NCBI GenBank assembly: GCA_963776375.1
Contig: CAVZMF010000008.1
Coordinates: 5,022 to 69,021, forward strand
Source: PALSA-612 sp963776375
GTDB lineage: Bacteria > Actinomycetota > Thermoleophilia > Gaiellales > Gaiellaceae
Direction of reading: 5' to 3'
Length of the DNA stretch: 64,000 nt
The position numbers were made by a program, and so were the translations under genes. The notes beneath the pieces were generated by a model. That model worked only from the letters and a program-made list of their open reading frames with translations, was not told where the DNA came from and did no database searches. Below, one piece after another: positions 18,948 to 29,501 of the stretch (the first letter of the stretch is position 1; each line of letters begins with the position of its first letter).

Positions 18948-19321
18948 CACTCCTCCGTTCCGCCTGCGTAGGTCGTGACCGCGACCAGCGTGCGGTCGCT
19001 CCCGGCGCGCCAGCCGTGCGGGACGCCGCCCGCGAACTCGATCGTGTCGCCGCGTTCGAACGGCAGCTCTTCGCCGCCGGGGAGGAACACCGTCCCGCTG
19101 CCCTCGATCACGTGGCAGATAGCCGCCTCGGGGGTCGTGTGCTCGGCGAGCAGCGCGTCCGGCTCGAGCTCGACCAGGAGGACCGTCACGCCCTCGCCGC
19201 CGCCGAGGATCGCCAGCCGCGCGCCCCGGCTCGGCTCGTCGCCCGGGTCGAGCGGAGCCCAGTCCGCCCGCTTCTCGTCGACGCCCTCGGCGCCGCAGGA
19301 GAGGACGCGCGGGGCGCTCAC
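18947..19321 (-). CDS. Cupin-domain protein of the carboxylase operon
   Basis: A 124-residue cupin. Motif one is reduced (ELEPDALLAEHTTPEAAICHVIEG) and motif two reads FERGDTIEFAGGVPHGWRAG. GTG at 19321 overlaps the upstream stop as GTGA, and its own stop overlaps the beta-subunit start, so it is embedded in the operon. Small cupins in such operons may be isomerases, dehydrases or regulators of metal supply. No evidence here picks one. Confidence 0.78.
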   Translation of the reverse strand: MSAPRVLSCGAEGVDEKRADWAPLDPGDEPSRGARLAILGGGEGVTVLLVELEPDALLAEHTTPEAAICHVIEGSGTVFLPGGEELPFERGDTIEFAGGVPHGWRAGSDRTLVAVTTYAGGTEE

Positions 19322-20052
19322 GACGGCGGCTCCAGGAGGCGGATCGTCTCCGGGTACTCGTCGTCCATCGACCCGTAGATCACGGCGGTGACCTCCTCCG
19401 GCACGAGCTCGGCGACCGGGTCGGTGCCGGGGTCGGGGAAGGAGACGGTCCCGGTGCCGGCGCGGAAGTCGAGGTTCGTGAACAGCGAGGTCGACGTCAG
19501 GTACGAGGCGACGTCGGTGCCTGTGCCGTCGATGCTCGGGATCTCCTTGTAGAGGATGATCGGGAGGAAGTCCATCTCGGTGATCGCGTCGCCGCCGACC
19601 TCGGCGGTCGCGCTGACGATCTCGCGCCCGCCGCGGAGGACGCGCGCGTTGACCTTGCCCCGTCCCTCCGTCAGCTCGATGTCGGCGAGCACGGCCGGCC
19701 AGCCCTGGCACTCGCGGTAGCAGGCGAGGCTCGCGTCGGTGCTCGTATAGAGGTACGGAACCCACTGGCCGACGTAGTCGCCGTACGTGCACGGCACGAG
19801 CGGCATCGCGAAGCCGTGCGGCCCGATCCCCGTGACCTTCGGCCACTGGAAGAAGGTCATGAAGACCGTGAGGTCCTCGAGCGGCTCCAGCTCTTTCGGC
19901 ATACACGCGCGGATCGCCTCCTCGGAGCACGTGTAGCCGACGACGAGGACCATCCCGTCCGTGTACAGGTACGGCCCCGGGCCGTAGAGCGGCTGCCGGA
20001 AGGGCAGTCCGCGCAGCTTTCCGGGGGCGAGCTCGATCGTTCCGCCTGTCAC
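19318..20052 (-). CDS. Acetoacetate decarboxylase-family protein lacking the catalytic Lys pair
   Basis: A 244-residue protein of the ADC fold. It keeps GPYLYTDGMVLVVGYTC, ACMPKELEPL, FMTFFQWPK and FVPYTYGDY-like patterns. In the segment where ADC has RE-x2-G-x2-KKLA, this protein has RECQGWPAVLA, so both lysines (Schiff-base Lys and its neighbour) are Ala and Val. It therefore cannot decarboxylate by the classical route. Relatives without this Lys act as hydratases, dehydratases or aldolases, or are uncharacterised. GTG at 20052 has AGGAGG upstream and overlaps the preceding stop. It sits between the active-looking paralogue and the cupin. Confidence 0.78.
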   Translation of the reverse strand: MTGGTIELAPGKLRGLPFRQPLYGPGPYLYTDGMVLVVGYTCSEEAIRACMPKELEPLEDLTVFMTFFQWPKVTGIGPHGFAMPLVPCTYGDYVGQWVPYLYTSTDASLACYRECQGWPAVLADIELTEGRGKVNARVLRGGREIVSATAEVGGDAITEMDFLPIILYKEIPSIDGTGTDVASYLTSTSLFTNLDFRAGTGTVSFPDPGTDPVAELVPEEVTAVIYGSMDDEYPETIRLLEPPS

Positions 20053-20869
20053 TCGTTTCCTCCTGACTCGTCGGGGTCGGCCTGCTCGTCCGCGAGGTAG
20101 TCGTGGACGACGCGGCCGTGGTAGAGGTCGAAGTCGAAGATCCCGAAGTAGCCTTGCAGCATCCGCGTCGGCGCGAGCAGATACCAGGGGTCGACCTCGG
20201 AGCGGGCGTCCATCGTCACGGAGCCCCGGCCGGCCCAGAGCTTCGGCGTCCCGTCCGCGCTCCTGTGAATCGGCGCGGTGACGTCGAGCCGGACGAGCTC
20301 CGCGACGGACGGCGGCCGGCCGGGCTCGGCGTGCGGGATCAGCCGGGTCGAGAGCACCGGCAGGTCGTCGAGGCTCGCCGGGTCGCAGAGCCGGTCGCAC
20401 GCCAGCGACACGGTCATGATCCGCTGCCCCGGCGGGCGGTCGACCGTGAACAGCATCTGCTCGCCGTACGGGGACCCCGCCCCGCCCGATGTCCGCTTCA
20501 TCACGGCGAGCTTCTTCGCGTAGCCCCAGATCTCGCGGCCCGCGACGAGCGGGATCTCGTTGTCCGTGAAGATGAACGGCTGGTACAGGTAGGTCTCGCC
20601 GCCGAACGAGGCGCGGACCATCACGTAGGCCTCGTGGTAGGGGCCGAAGGTCGAGAACGGGACCCAGCGGGCCCACGCGATGCAGACCGGCGGGTCGTCG
20701 GCCGCCGTCACGCCCGGCGGCAGGAGCACGTCGACGCCCGCGGGGTCGGCCTCGTAGGCGACGAAGATGTCCTCCACGCCCCGGTAGGTGTAGGGCGGCG
20801 GCGGGTAGGCCCGCCCGGGGCCGATCGGCTGCGAGAACGACTCGAGGAGGCCGCCCGGTCCATCGTCAT
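20049..20869 (-). CDS. Acetoacetate decarboxylase-family protein, one frameshift
   Basis: About 274 residues. It begins MTMDRA, then after one missing base at about 20857 continues GLLESFSQPIGPGRAYPPPP and VEDIFVAYEADPAGVDVLLP. The active-site segment REIWGYAKKLAVMK keeps both Lys residues, the first of which forms the Schiff base in known acetoacetate decarboxylases. FGIFDFDLYHGRVVHDY closes the fold. The ATG overlaps the SDR stop by four bases. In an operon whose carboxylase would make a beta-keto acid, a decarboxylase would reverse that step, so another reaction of this fold is plausible. Confidence 0.8.
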
Positions 20870-21697
20870 CCGGGGAACGACCGGGCCGTGCAGCCGCCGT
20901 CGACGACCAGGTTCGTCCCGTTGACGTAGCTCGCCTCGTCCGACGCCAGGAACGCGATGGGCGCGGCGATCTCCTCGGGCTGCGAGGGCCGCGCGATCGG
21001 GGTCAGCGACGCGGCCACGGCCGGGTCGTCGAAGACGTTGATGACCGGGGCGATCATCGGCGTGTCGACGAAGCCGGGCGAGATGCTGTTCGTGCGGATC
21101 CCCTGCTTGATGTACGTGATCGCCATCGAGCGGGTCAGGTTGACGATCGCTCCCTTGGCGGCCGTGTACGCGTGCGCGTCGTAGAGGCCCGTGATCCCGC
21201 CCATGCTGGCCACGTTCACGACCGAGCCGCGCCCGGCCTTGATCATGTGCGGGAGGCAGGCGTTGATCATGAGGTAGTAGCCCTCCAGGTCGACGCCGCC
21301 GAGGATGGCGCGCCAGTTGTCGAGCGACGCCTCGTGGATGCCCGCCATCGTCCCCGGGTGGTCGAGCCCGTACTGCCAGCCGACGCCGGCGTTGTTGACG
21401 AGCACGTCGATGCGGCCGTAGGTGTCGAACGCCGCCTTCGTGATCTCCGCGGCCGATGGGACGTCCTCGAGATCGGCCGGGACGACGATCCCGTCGCCGC
21501 CGTGCGCCTTGACCCTGTCGAGCGCCTCCTGCAGCGCAGGCTCCCGGCGTGCCGTCCCGACCACCTTCGCGCCCTTCACGCCCGAACAGCTCCATCGTCG
21601 CGCGGCCGATACCGCTGCTGGCGCCCGTGATGACGGCGACCTTCTCGTGCAGGCGCCCGCCCCGCGCCGTCGTGGGGTGATCCTCAACTGTGGCCAT
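20866..21697 (-). CDS. Short-chain dehydrogenase/reductase, one frameshift
   Basis: A 276-residue classical SDR. The cofactor loop is VAVITGASSGIGRATMELF, followed by VLVNNAGVGW, a catalytic Ser in VVNVASMGGITG, and YTAAKGAIVNLTR holding the Tyr and Lys. One extra base at about 21595 separates the loop from VKGAKVVGTARREP. The acidic/basic residues after strand 2 (TARREP) lean to NADP. ATG at 21697 follows an AAGGAGGACAC ribosome site. It could interconvert an alcohol and the ketone that is carboxylated downstream. Confidence 0.84.
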
Positions 21698-21737
21698 ACT
21701 GTGTCCTCCTTCCGTGTTCGAAACGACCGTGGGACAT

Positions 21738-23219
21738 TCACCCGCGTCGCAGCTCGACCTCCCATGCCTCCGTGGCCACGCGCACGTAGGGCGTGCGTGC
21801 CGCCGCGATCAGCGCGCTCACCTCGTCGATCTCCGGGGACGCGAGCGGGTCGAGCGGGAAGTCGCGCTCCACCGGGCCCGCCGCCTGCATCGCCTCGATC
21901 GCCGGACTCCGGGATCAGCGCCTTGAGGATCAGCAGGTCGTCGTCGGTCCGTCCCGTAGCGCTTCCGCAGCTCCTCGAGCGTCGGCTGCTCGGGCGGGCT
22001 GGCCGCGATCGCCGGCGCCCGCGGCGCGGCACATGATCCGGTCGAGCACGTCCGGCGTCGATCGGCGCCGGCGGCTCGCCGTAGTGGCCCGCGGCGTAGG
22101 CGACCACCTCGTCCGGAGACGATGCGTGTAGCGCTCGCCGGTGACGACGTTCAGCACGGCCTGGGTCCCGACCAGCTGGCTCAGCGGCGTCGCCATGACG
22201 GGCCAGCCGAGCTCGCGGCGCACCGCGCCGGTCTCGGCGAGCACCTCGTCGATGCGGTCGGTCATGCCGTGCTGCTCGAGCTGGGCCTTGAGCGTCCCGA
22301 CCATCCCGCCCGGCACCTGGTGGGTGACGTTGAAGAGGTCGTACTCGCTGACCTGGTCGACCAGGTAGCCCGGCGGCGCGTGCCGACCCTGCCGGAAGTG
22401 CTCCGCGACCGGCGCCAGCAGGCTCGTGTCGATGCCGTGCGTGTGGCCCATCAGCTCGAGGTTGCGGACGACGCTCTCGGTCGAGGGGACCGAGGGGCCG
22501 TTGGCCATCGAGCCGGCTGGCGGTGTGCAGGATCGCGACCCCCTGGCTTGACGGCCTCCACGTACGCCAGCCCCGAGGTGCCCATCAGGTTGTTGGAGTG
22601 GAACTCGACCGGCTTGCCGGCGCCGCGGCGGCGACGATCTTCGGCAGCAGCCCGCGCAGCCGCTCGACGTCGAGCACGCCGGCGGTGTCGTAGAAGAGGA
22701 CGCCGTCGAGCTCCGGCACCGCTGCGATCTCGGCCGCCTCGCCGGCCGAGGTACTCGTCGGTGTGGACGGGCGAGATGGCTGAAGAAGACGCGTGCCGAC
22801 GACCTCGGAGCCGTACTCCTTGGCGATCCGCGCCAGGCGGGCGAAGTTGTCGATCCCGTAGAGGACGTCGTAGATCCAGAACGAGCGTACGCCGTGCTCG
22901 TTCAGGCGCCGCATCCAGAGGTCCATCAGGGCGTCGGGCGTGACGCCGAAGGACACGCACGCGTTGCCGCGCATGCCCGCCGCGCATGGGCGTGCGGTGG
23001 ATCGCGGCCGCGGAGCAGGTCGAGGCCCTCCCAGGGGTCCTCGCGGCAGTACTTGACGAGCACCTCCATGAACGAGCTGCCGGCGCCGTCGATCACGCGG
23101 AAGCCGGTGCGGTCGAGCACGTCGGCGACCGGCAGGGCCATCCCCGCCTGCATGCGCATGCCCCAGAGGCTCTGCTGGCCGTCGCGCAGGGTCGAGTCGA
23201 GGAGGTCAACGTGCGCCAT
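21738..23219 (-). CDS. HMGL-like carboxyltransferase homologue (first copy), many frameshifts
   Basis: About 490 residues of the pyruvate carboxylase/oxaloacetate decarboxylase carboxyltransferase family. It starts MAHVDLLDSTLRDGQQSLWG, with CVSFGVTPDALMDLWMRRLN, then GVLFYDTAGVL, and later QVPGGMVGTLKAQLEQHGM and WPVMATPLSQLVGTQAVLNV. Biotin-dependent members have KDMAG with a carbamylated Lys; here that position is Tyr (FYDTAG). A second copy lies at 47706. ATG at 23219 is overlapped by the ligase end. Dense indels occur in the middle and C-terminal third. Lyase or aldolase chemistry is possible instead of carboxyl transfer. Confidence 0.75.
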
Positions 23220-24779
23220 GCGGCTCCTCTCTCGCCTGCTCGACCGCAGCTCGTTCTTGAGCACCTTGCCGGCGGTGTTGCGCGGCAGCTCCTCGACCAC
23301 GCGGTACTCCTTCGGTCGCTTGTGGCGGGCGATCGCCTCGAGGCAGCGGCGGTCGAGCGCATCGGTGTCGATCCTCCGCCGCCGGGCGCGGCGACGACGT
23401 AGGCGACGACGCGCTCGCCCCACTCGGGGTCCGGCGACGCCGACGACGGCCGCCTCGCCGACCGCCGGATCGGCGAGCAGGACGTCCTCGACCTCGCGCG
23501 GGTAGACGTTGTAGCCGCCGGTGATCACCACGTCCTTGGCCCGGTCGACCAGCGTGAGGTGGCCGCGCTCGTCGAAGCGCCCGAGGTCGCCGGTGTGCAG
23601 CCAGCCGCCGCGCAGCGTCTCGCGCGGTCTCCTCGGGCATGTCGAGGTAGCCGGACATCACGGTCGGCCCGTCCACCACGACCTCGCCGACCTCGCCGGG
23701 CGGCAGCTCGCCGTCGTCGTCGTCGACGACCCGCACGCGCATGCGCGAAGCGCGCCACGCCCACGGAGGCGCAGCCGCTCCTCGTCGCCCGGCCTCCAGC
23801 GCGTCGGCGATCGCGCCGGCGCCCATCGCGGTGATCGTGCACGGCGTCTCGCCCTGGCCGTAGCCGTTCCAGAGCCACGGCCCGAGCGCGGCGACGCCCG
23901 CGCGCAGATCGCTCGGGCAGCACCGGCGCGGCGCCGCACGATCACGGTGCCGATCCGCTCCGACCTGCGCCGAGCCCCGTGCGGCGTGCTCGCACAGGCG
24001 GCGCAGCAGCGTCGGCGGGACGAAGAAGGTGCGAGCGCTCGCCGCGCGGCGACCAGCTCGAGCAGCTCGGCCGGCGTCGAAGCGGCCGGACGGCGGCAGC
24101 ACCTGCGTCGCGCCCGCGGCCGAGGAAGGGCGAGGCTGAACAGGCCCGAGGCGTGGCTCAGCGACGCGATGTGCAGGATCGAGTCGCGCGGGCGCGACCG
24201 TCGTCTGACGTCGGCGTAGTAGGCGGCCGTCATCGCGAGGAGGTTCCCGTGCGTCAGCCGCGCGCCCTTGGCGCGCCCGGTGGTGCCGGAGGTGAAGAAG
24301 ATCCAGGCGTCGTCGTCGAGGGCGCGCGCGCACGGGCGCAGCCGGCTCGGCTCGCAGCAGCGCGAGGTCGTCCGCGCTCGCCGAGGACGATCACGCGGCA
24401 CCTGCCCGGGCAGGTGCTCCGGGCTAGTCCGTCCGCGATGTCGGGGCCTCGCGAAGCAGACGCTTCGCGCGCGCGCTCGCCTCGACGAGCTCCGCGGCCT
24501 CGCGCGGATGCAGCGCGGCTGCTGATCGGCACTGCGACCGCCCCCGCGTGCCAGATCGAGAAGAGGACCTCGAGGTACTCGGGGCAGTTCGACGGCGAAC
24601 AGCGCGACCGCGGTCGCCGGGCCGACGCCGAGCGACGTGCGCAGCCCGCCTCCGCCGCGCGACGGCCTCGCGCGAGCGCTGCTCCAGGTGCGCACGGGGC
24701 GCTCGCCGAGCACGATCGCCGGCTCGTCGGCCGCCCAGCGCGCGGGCCCGTCGAGCAGGCGCGCTCAGCACCGGGCCAC
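23206..24779 (-). CDS. AMP-forming acyl-CoA synthetase/ligase, many frameshifts
   Basis: About 525 residues. Recognisable blocks: ALFAVNCPEYLEVLFSIWHA (frame-corrected), the P-loop-like WIFFTSGTTGRAKGARLTHG, LWNGYGQGETPCTITAMGAG, VVVDGPTVMSGYLDMPEET, VITGGYNVYPREVEDVLLAD and, at the end, LPRNTAGKVLKNELR with the catalytic Lys. It should form a CoA thioester from a carboxylic acid via an acyl-adenylate, for example the beta-keto acid made by the carboxylase. It is first in operon 1. The start is approximate (GTG at 24779) because indels lie close to it. Confidence 0.8.
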
Positions 24780-24831
24780 GCTCCGGTTCGCGAGAATGAC
24801 GCGCAATAGGGGCTCAGCCACGAGGAGCCTG

Positions 24832-25186
24832 ATGGCGCTGATCCGGACAGGTTCGAGCAGCTCGGCCTCGACGAGCTCGTGCTGAGCGTGGACGGGACGT
24901 GGGTCGAGCTGACGAGCAGCGGCAAGCCGCCGCTCGTCGCGGGTCCGTCCGCGGGCCGGCCAACCGGCAGGCTCCACGAGGTGCTCGCGCCCAGCGTGGG
25001 CATTCTCGGCAGCTCGCAGCCGTTGACAGCGAGGTCGGCCCGGAGGACGTGGTCTGCCGCCTCGAGGTCTGGAACTCGACGCTCCAGGTCCAGGCCGGAG
25101 CCGCCGGCACCGTCCGGGAGCTGCACGTCGAGGAGGGGGAGATGGCCGAGTACGGTCAAGCCCTCCTGAGCATCCGGCCCGCCTGA
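24832..25186 (+). CDS. BCCP-like protein lacking the biotinyl lysine, frameshifts
   Basis: About 117 residues, plus strand, between two minus-strand operons. The N-terminal part (DRFEQLGLDELVLSVDGTWV) resembles AccB-type leader segments. The C-terminal ~55 residues form a biotinyl/lipoyl barrel half (EDVVCRLEVW, then AGTVRELHVEEGEMAEYGQALL). The hairpin that normally reads EAMKM reads EVWNS at 25064-25078, so the modified Lys is Asn. GAGGAG precedes the ATG by four bases. Indels occur at about 24850 and 24965-25030 but the barrel half is in one clean frame, so the substitution is not a frameshift artefact. It cannot be biotinylated at the usual place. Confidence 0.65.
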
Positions 25187-25256
25187 CCAGTGCCCCGTCC
25201 AGCAATGCCGCCGAGGTTCTGGGTTGCGAGCACCAAGCGATGCCAGGACGCAGGGA

Positions 25257-25282
25257 GCGCCCATATCAGTAGATATGGGCGC
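25257..25282. terminator. Perfect 11-bp hairpin between convergent genes
   Basis: GCGCCCATATC and GATATGGGCGC pair perfectly around AGTA. It lies in the gap between the plus-strand BCCP-like gene and the end of operon 2. It has no T-run on either side, so it may be a non-canonical terminator or an operator. Confidence 0.5.
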
Positions 25283-25435
25283 GACTGAGGACACGGCAGC
25301 GCGCCGTGTGATCGCAGGCCAGAAGCCGGCCTGTATTGCTGGATGGGGCACTAGCGGGCCGCCGACACCTCGTCGGAGCGGCCGGCCGCGTCTCGCAGCT
25401 CCTCGAGCTCCGCCTGGCTGACCCCGGCGCCGCGG

Positions 25436-27694
25436 TCACGCGAGCACGGCCGACCCGGCCTGGGCCGCCTGTAGAGCTCGTCCGCCGCGGATCGCCGGCG
25501 TGGTTCTTGATCCAGGTGTCGTCGTCGTAGTGGCGCAGGTCCCAGGCCGCTCGGGCGGAACTCCTTCGCCAGCCTGTTGCACTCGTCCTGGCTCAGCTTG
25601 CCGCGCGTCGTGGTGTAGGGCGCGGTCTTCGCCGGCAGCGACGTGATGCCGGGCCGGATCGAGCCCGACCGTGGAGGTCCACTCGTCGTCGACGAGCACC
25701 GAGTAGGGGATCGGCGTCCACATCTCGCCGCGGGCGTTCGAGAACTTCTCCATGTGGTACTCGCTCCAGTTCTGCGAGGAGAGCGAGACGAACCCGACGA
25801 TCTCGGCGATCAGGGCCGGTTGCCGTACTCGTCGTTGAACAGCGGCTTGAAGCGCTGGACGCGCTCGTCGACCATGAACCAGTCGTCCTGGTCGTAGACG
25901 CCCGCGAAGTGCGCGAGGTCCTTGAGGACGCCGTAGTAGACGAGCAGTCCGGCGTCGATCATCTGCTCGCGGCGTCCAGCCGGCCATCATCTTCCACATC
26001 TCCGGTCGTGGCCTCGGTCATCTGGTCGCGCAGGTGGTCGAGGTAGTCGGCCAGCTCGGAGGCCGAGTCCATGTGCACCGGGATGTAGCCGTCGGAGAGG
26101 TAGTCGGACGTGTAGAGGCCGACGCGCGACGATGTTGGCGGCGTCGTAGGCCGGCGTCGGCCTCGAAGCTGCCCCAGTCGTCGACGATGTGGAAGTGGGT
26201 GTCCTTCATGATCACCGGCACGGTCAGGTTGTTGTGCTCGATCTCGCGCCGCCACCCCGTCCATCCAGGGGTAGTCGCACTCGGCGAGGTCGACCAGGTC
26301 GCGGACCAGCATCTCGCCGGCCGCTCGTCTTGTACGGGCCGTGGTTGTTGAAGCTCAGCCGGCACTCGCAGTGGCTGAGGAAGCCGTACGCGGACACCGT
26401 CGCCATGAAGTGGCCGAAGCGCGGTGTGCAGCTTGTCGCCCGGGCGTTGACCCCGATCGCGTCTGCCTCGAAGACCTGCGCCTGCCGCTCGGTGAGGATC
26501 TGGGCGCTCTGGCTCGCGTCGCTGGCCAGCACGTGTGCGCGTGCGCGCGGTGGTAGCCGAGGTTCACGCGGCGCGCCGAAGTCGAGGACGAAGAGCACGT
26601 CGTCGAGCGCGTCGGTCGGCTTGAGCATGCCCATGTCGATCAGGATCTGGCGGCCGCCGAGGTAGAACTGCGGGATCAGCCCGCATGCGTGATCGTGCTG
26701 GCGTAGCTGCCGACGCTGCGGGCGCGGTCGCCGATCTCCTCGGCCGGCATCGCCGCATCGATCTTGCGCAGCAGCTCGGGCCAGCGGTACCACGCGTTCA
26801 GGTACGAGAGCGCGATGTACGGGTTGACCGGGAACAGCTTCGACTCCTGCACCGTGCGCGTCGTGCACTGGAAGTAGAAGGAGTCCGCCGCCTTGCGGGC
26901 GAAGACGTTGGCGTCGAGCAGCTGCTGGGTAGCGTGTGCTTGGCAGGCATGTGGCGGCTCCTCTAGGAGATCTTGATGATCCGGGCGCGCTGCGCGGCCG
27001 CGGCCTCGGCGTCCGCGTAGGCGTCGGCGGCGGTCTTCGAGTACTCGACCAGTGATCTCGTCGCCGTCGCTCAAGCCGTCGAGCGTCGGCGGCCATCAGG
27101 CAGGGCACGGCGTACTCGCGGGTGAGGATCCCGAGGTGGGAGCGGACGGTGCCGCCCATGCAGACCACGCCGGTGAAGTCGCCGAGGATCGGCGCGGTCA
27201 GCGTGCCGCCCGAGTCGTCGATGATCGCGATCGTGCCCTCGGGCACGCCCTCGGTGAGCATCTCCATCACCGTCTCGACGTTGGAGATGAAGCGGGCGGT
27301 GCCGGTCACGTCGCCGGTCGCGGGAAGACGTTGTCGCCGGTGCCGACGATCGGGCGGCCCTCCTCGTCGTAGTCGTGCTCGCCGGAGTCCGCGGGCCCTG
27401 CGAAGCGGCTTGTACTTGTCCGGCTCCTCCTGGAGACGAGACGACCGCCGAGACCTCGAACAGGTAGCCCGTCGGCGAGGAGGTCGGCCTCGATCTTCTC
27501 GAAGTCCTCGCGCGTGAGCTCGAAGGCCGGGTCGTTCACGACCTCCTCCCACGCCTTGCCGCTGGCCGCGAAGCGCTCGGCGACGAGCTTCGCGGACGGC
27601 GCTGTGGTAGCGCTCGACGATGGGCGTCTCCGACTCGCGCGCCCACTTGTCGGGATACGGCGCGGTCGCGGCCGCGTCGATCCGCTCACGTCAT
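25436..27694 (-). CDS. PEP-synthase-like protein with phosphohistidine domain and unknown C terminus, many frameshifts
   Basis: About 750 residues. The N-terminal ~200 residues contain a PEP-utilising swivelling domain with GGTVRSHLGILTREY; the His (codon 27136-27138) is in the phosphoryl-carrying position. No ATP-grasp domain is present. The remaining ~500 residues (for example PQFYLGGRQILIDMGMLKP, SLSSQNWSEYHMEKFSNARG and MWTPIPYSVLVDD) are not recognised. ATG at 27694 has GGAGGAGAG before it and overlaps the upstream stop as ATGA. It probably works with the ATP-grasp protein just upstream, receiving phosphate and passing it to a substrate, comparable to the split phenylphosphate synthase. 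Dense indels throughout. Confidence 0.6.
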
Positions 27695-29501
27695 CTCTCC
27701 TCCTCGTTGTCGCTTGTCCTTGTGCCTGGGCGAGCCGCAGCAGCAGCACGGCTGCGTGCTGGCCGGGCAGCCGCACGACGGTGGGCACGCCGGCTCTGCA
27801 GCACGGCGCGCGGCGCCGGCCTCGGCGCTCTGAGCACCGAGCCCGTCACCGCGGTCGGCGCCGCGCATGCGCGCCGGCGAGCTCGTCGGCGTCGAGCCCG
27901 CCCTGTGCGTCGAAGCTCCACTCCGAGCCGCGTCGAGGTCGAGCGCGTCCGGCGCCTCGTCGACCACGTCGACCGGGCTCAGCTCGCTCGCCCAGTCGAT
28001 CGAGCGTCTCCAGCGCCGGCACCTCCTCGGGGCGCACCTCGGTCGGTGTGCAGGACGCCGGCGTAGACCACGCCCGCGCTGCCGTCGACCGTCACCTCGC
28101 GCTCCGGCCCAGCTCCGCGGTCACGCCCTCGCCCACGCCGACCACGCTCGGGCCGTCCGAGCGCGCGGGTGACCACGGCGGCGTGCGAGGTGGAGCCGCC
28201 GCGCTCGGTGACCACGCGCGCGGGCGGCGATCATCGCCGCGGCACGTCCTCGGGGCTCGTCGTCGGGCGGGCCAGGACCGCGTCGCCCTCGGCCGCCTCG
28301 GCCGCGTCGGAGTCGGCACGACCCGGCCGGCGGCCACGCCCGGGCAGGCGGGGATGCCGCGCGCGAGCACCTCGGCGCGCGAGCGCTCACCGACTCGGCA
28401 GAGCGCGGCGCGAGCACGGTAGGTGAGCTGCTCGGCGCTGACCCGGCCAGAGCGCCGCTGAGCGCGGTCGATCGCGCCCTCGGAGGCGAGGTCCACGGCG
28501 GTGCGCACGGCGGCCAGCGGCGGAGCGCTTGGCCGAGCGGGCCTGGAGCAGGTAGAGCCGGCCGCCTCGACCGTGAACTCGATGTCCTGCACGTCGCCGT
28601 TCTCGCGCTCGAGCAGGCGCGCGGCCTCGAGCAGCTGCGTCGTGTGCCTCGGGCAGTCTGCCCGGCCAGGGCCGCCAGCGGCAGCGGGTCGTGGGTGCCG
28701 CTGACGACGTCCTCGCCCTGCCCGCCGGGCAGCCACTCGCCGTACGGCTCGGGGTCGCCGCGTGAGCGGGTCGCGGCTGAACAGGACGCCCGGTGCCGGA
28801 GCGCTCGGCCGAGGTTGCCGAAGACCATCGCCTGCACGACCACGGCGGTGCCGCCGTCCTCGGGGATGCCCCAGTGCTTGCGGTAGGCCACGGCGCGCCG
28901 CGAGGACCAGGAGCCGAACACGGCGCGGATCGCGGCCGCCAGCTGCTCGTACGGATCGGCCGGGCACCTCGTCGTCCGGTGTCCTCGGCGACCGCGGCGC
29001 GGATCTGCTCCGGCGGTGGCGTCCTCGGCCGGGCGCGTCGAGGTCGGCGCCGAGCACGGTCTGGCCGAACTCGTGGATGAAGCGCACGTGGGTGTCGCGC
29101 GCGAAGGCGGCGTCGCCGGACAGCTCGGCAAGGCCGTCCTCGACCTCGTCGGTGATGCCGAGGTTCGAGGATCGTGTCCATCATCCCCGGCATGCTCACC
29201 GGCGGCGCCCGAGCGGACCGAGACGAGCAGCGGCGCCTCGGGGTCGCCGAAGCGGCGGCCGGTGCTCGCGCTCGAGCCCGGCGATGCCCTCGAGCACGCT
29301 CCCAGAGCTCCTCGTCGAGGCGGCCGACCGCCGGCGTGGTAGCGCCGGCACTCCTCGATCGGCGGAGCACGAACGCGGGCGGCACCGGCAGGCCGAGCGA
29401 GCGCATGCGCGCGATGCTGCGCGCCCTTGCCGCCGACGACCTCGCGGTCGAACGGAGCGGCAGCCGTCGAGGACGACGACGCGGTCGGCGACGCGGGTCA
29501 C
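27691..29501 (-). CDS. PPDK-like ATP-grasp plus phosphohistidine protein, many frameshifts
   Basis: About 600 residues. The N-terminal ATP-grasp half has PPDK signatures: LGLPVPPAFVL, MPGMMDTILNLG (frame-corrected), VRFIHEFGQTVLGAD, GTAVVVQAMVFGNLG and GVLFSRDPLT. A swivelling domain follows with GGSTSHAAVVTRALG, the His being the phosphate carrier. The C-terminal PEP/pyruvate barrel of full PPDK is absent. GTG at 29501 overlaps the stop upstream. It should split ATP to AMP and Pi or PPi and hold a phosphohistidine for transfer to an unknown acceptor. Not a complete dikinase, so a partner (the downstream gene) is expected. Confidence 0.7.

Noticed and set aside
24832..25186. Loss of the biotinyl Lys as a frameshift artefact
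   Set aside because: The barrel text before and after EVWNS is in one frame, so the replacement is not caused by an indel at that place.
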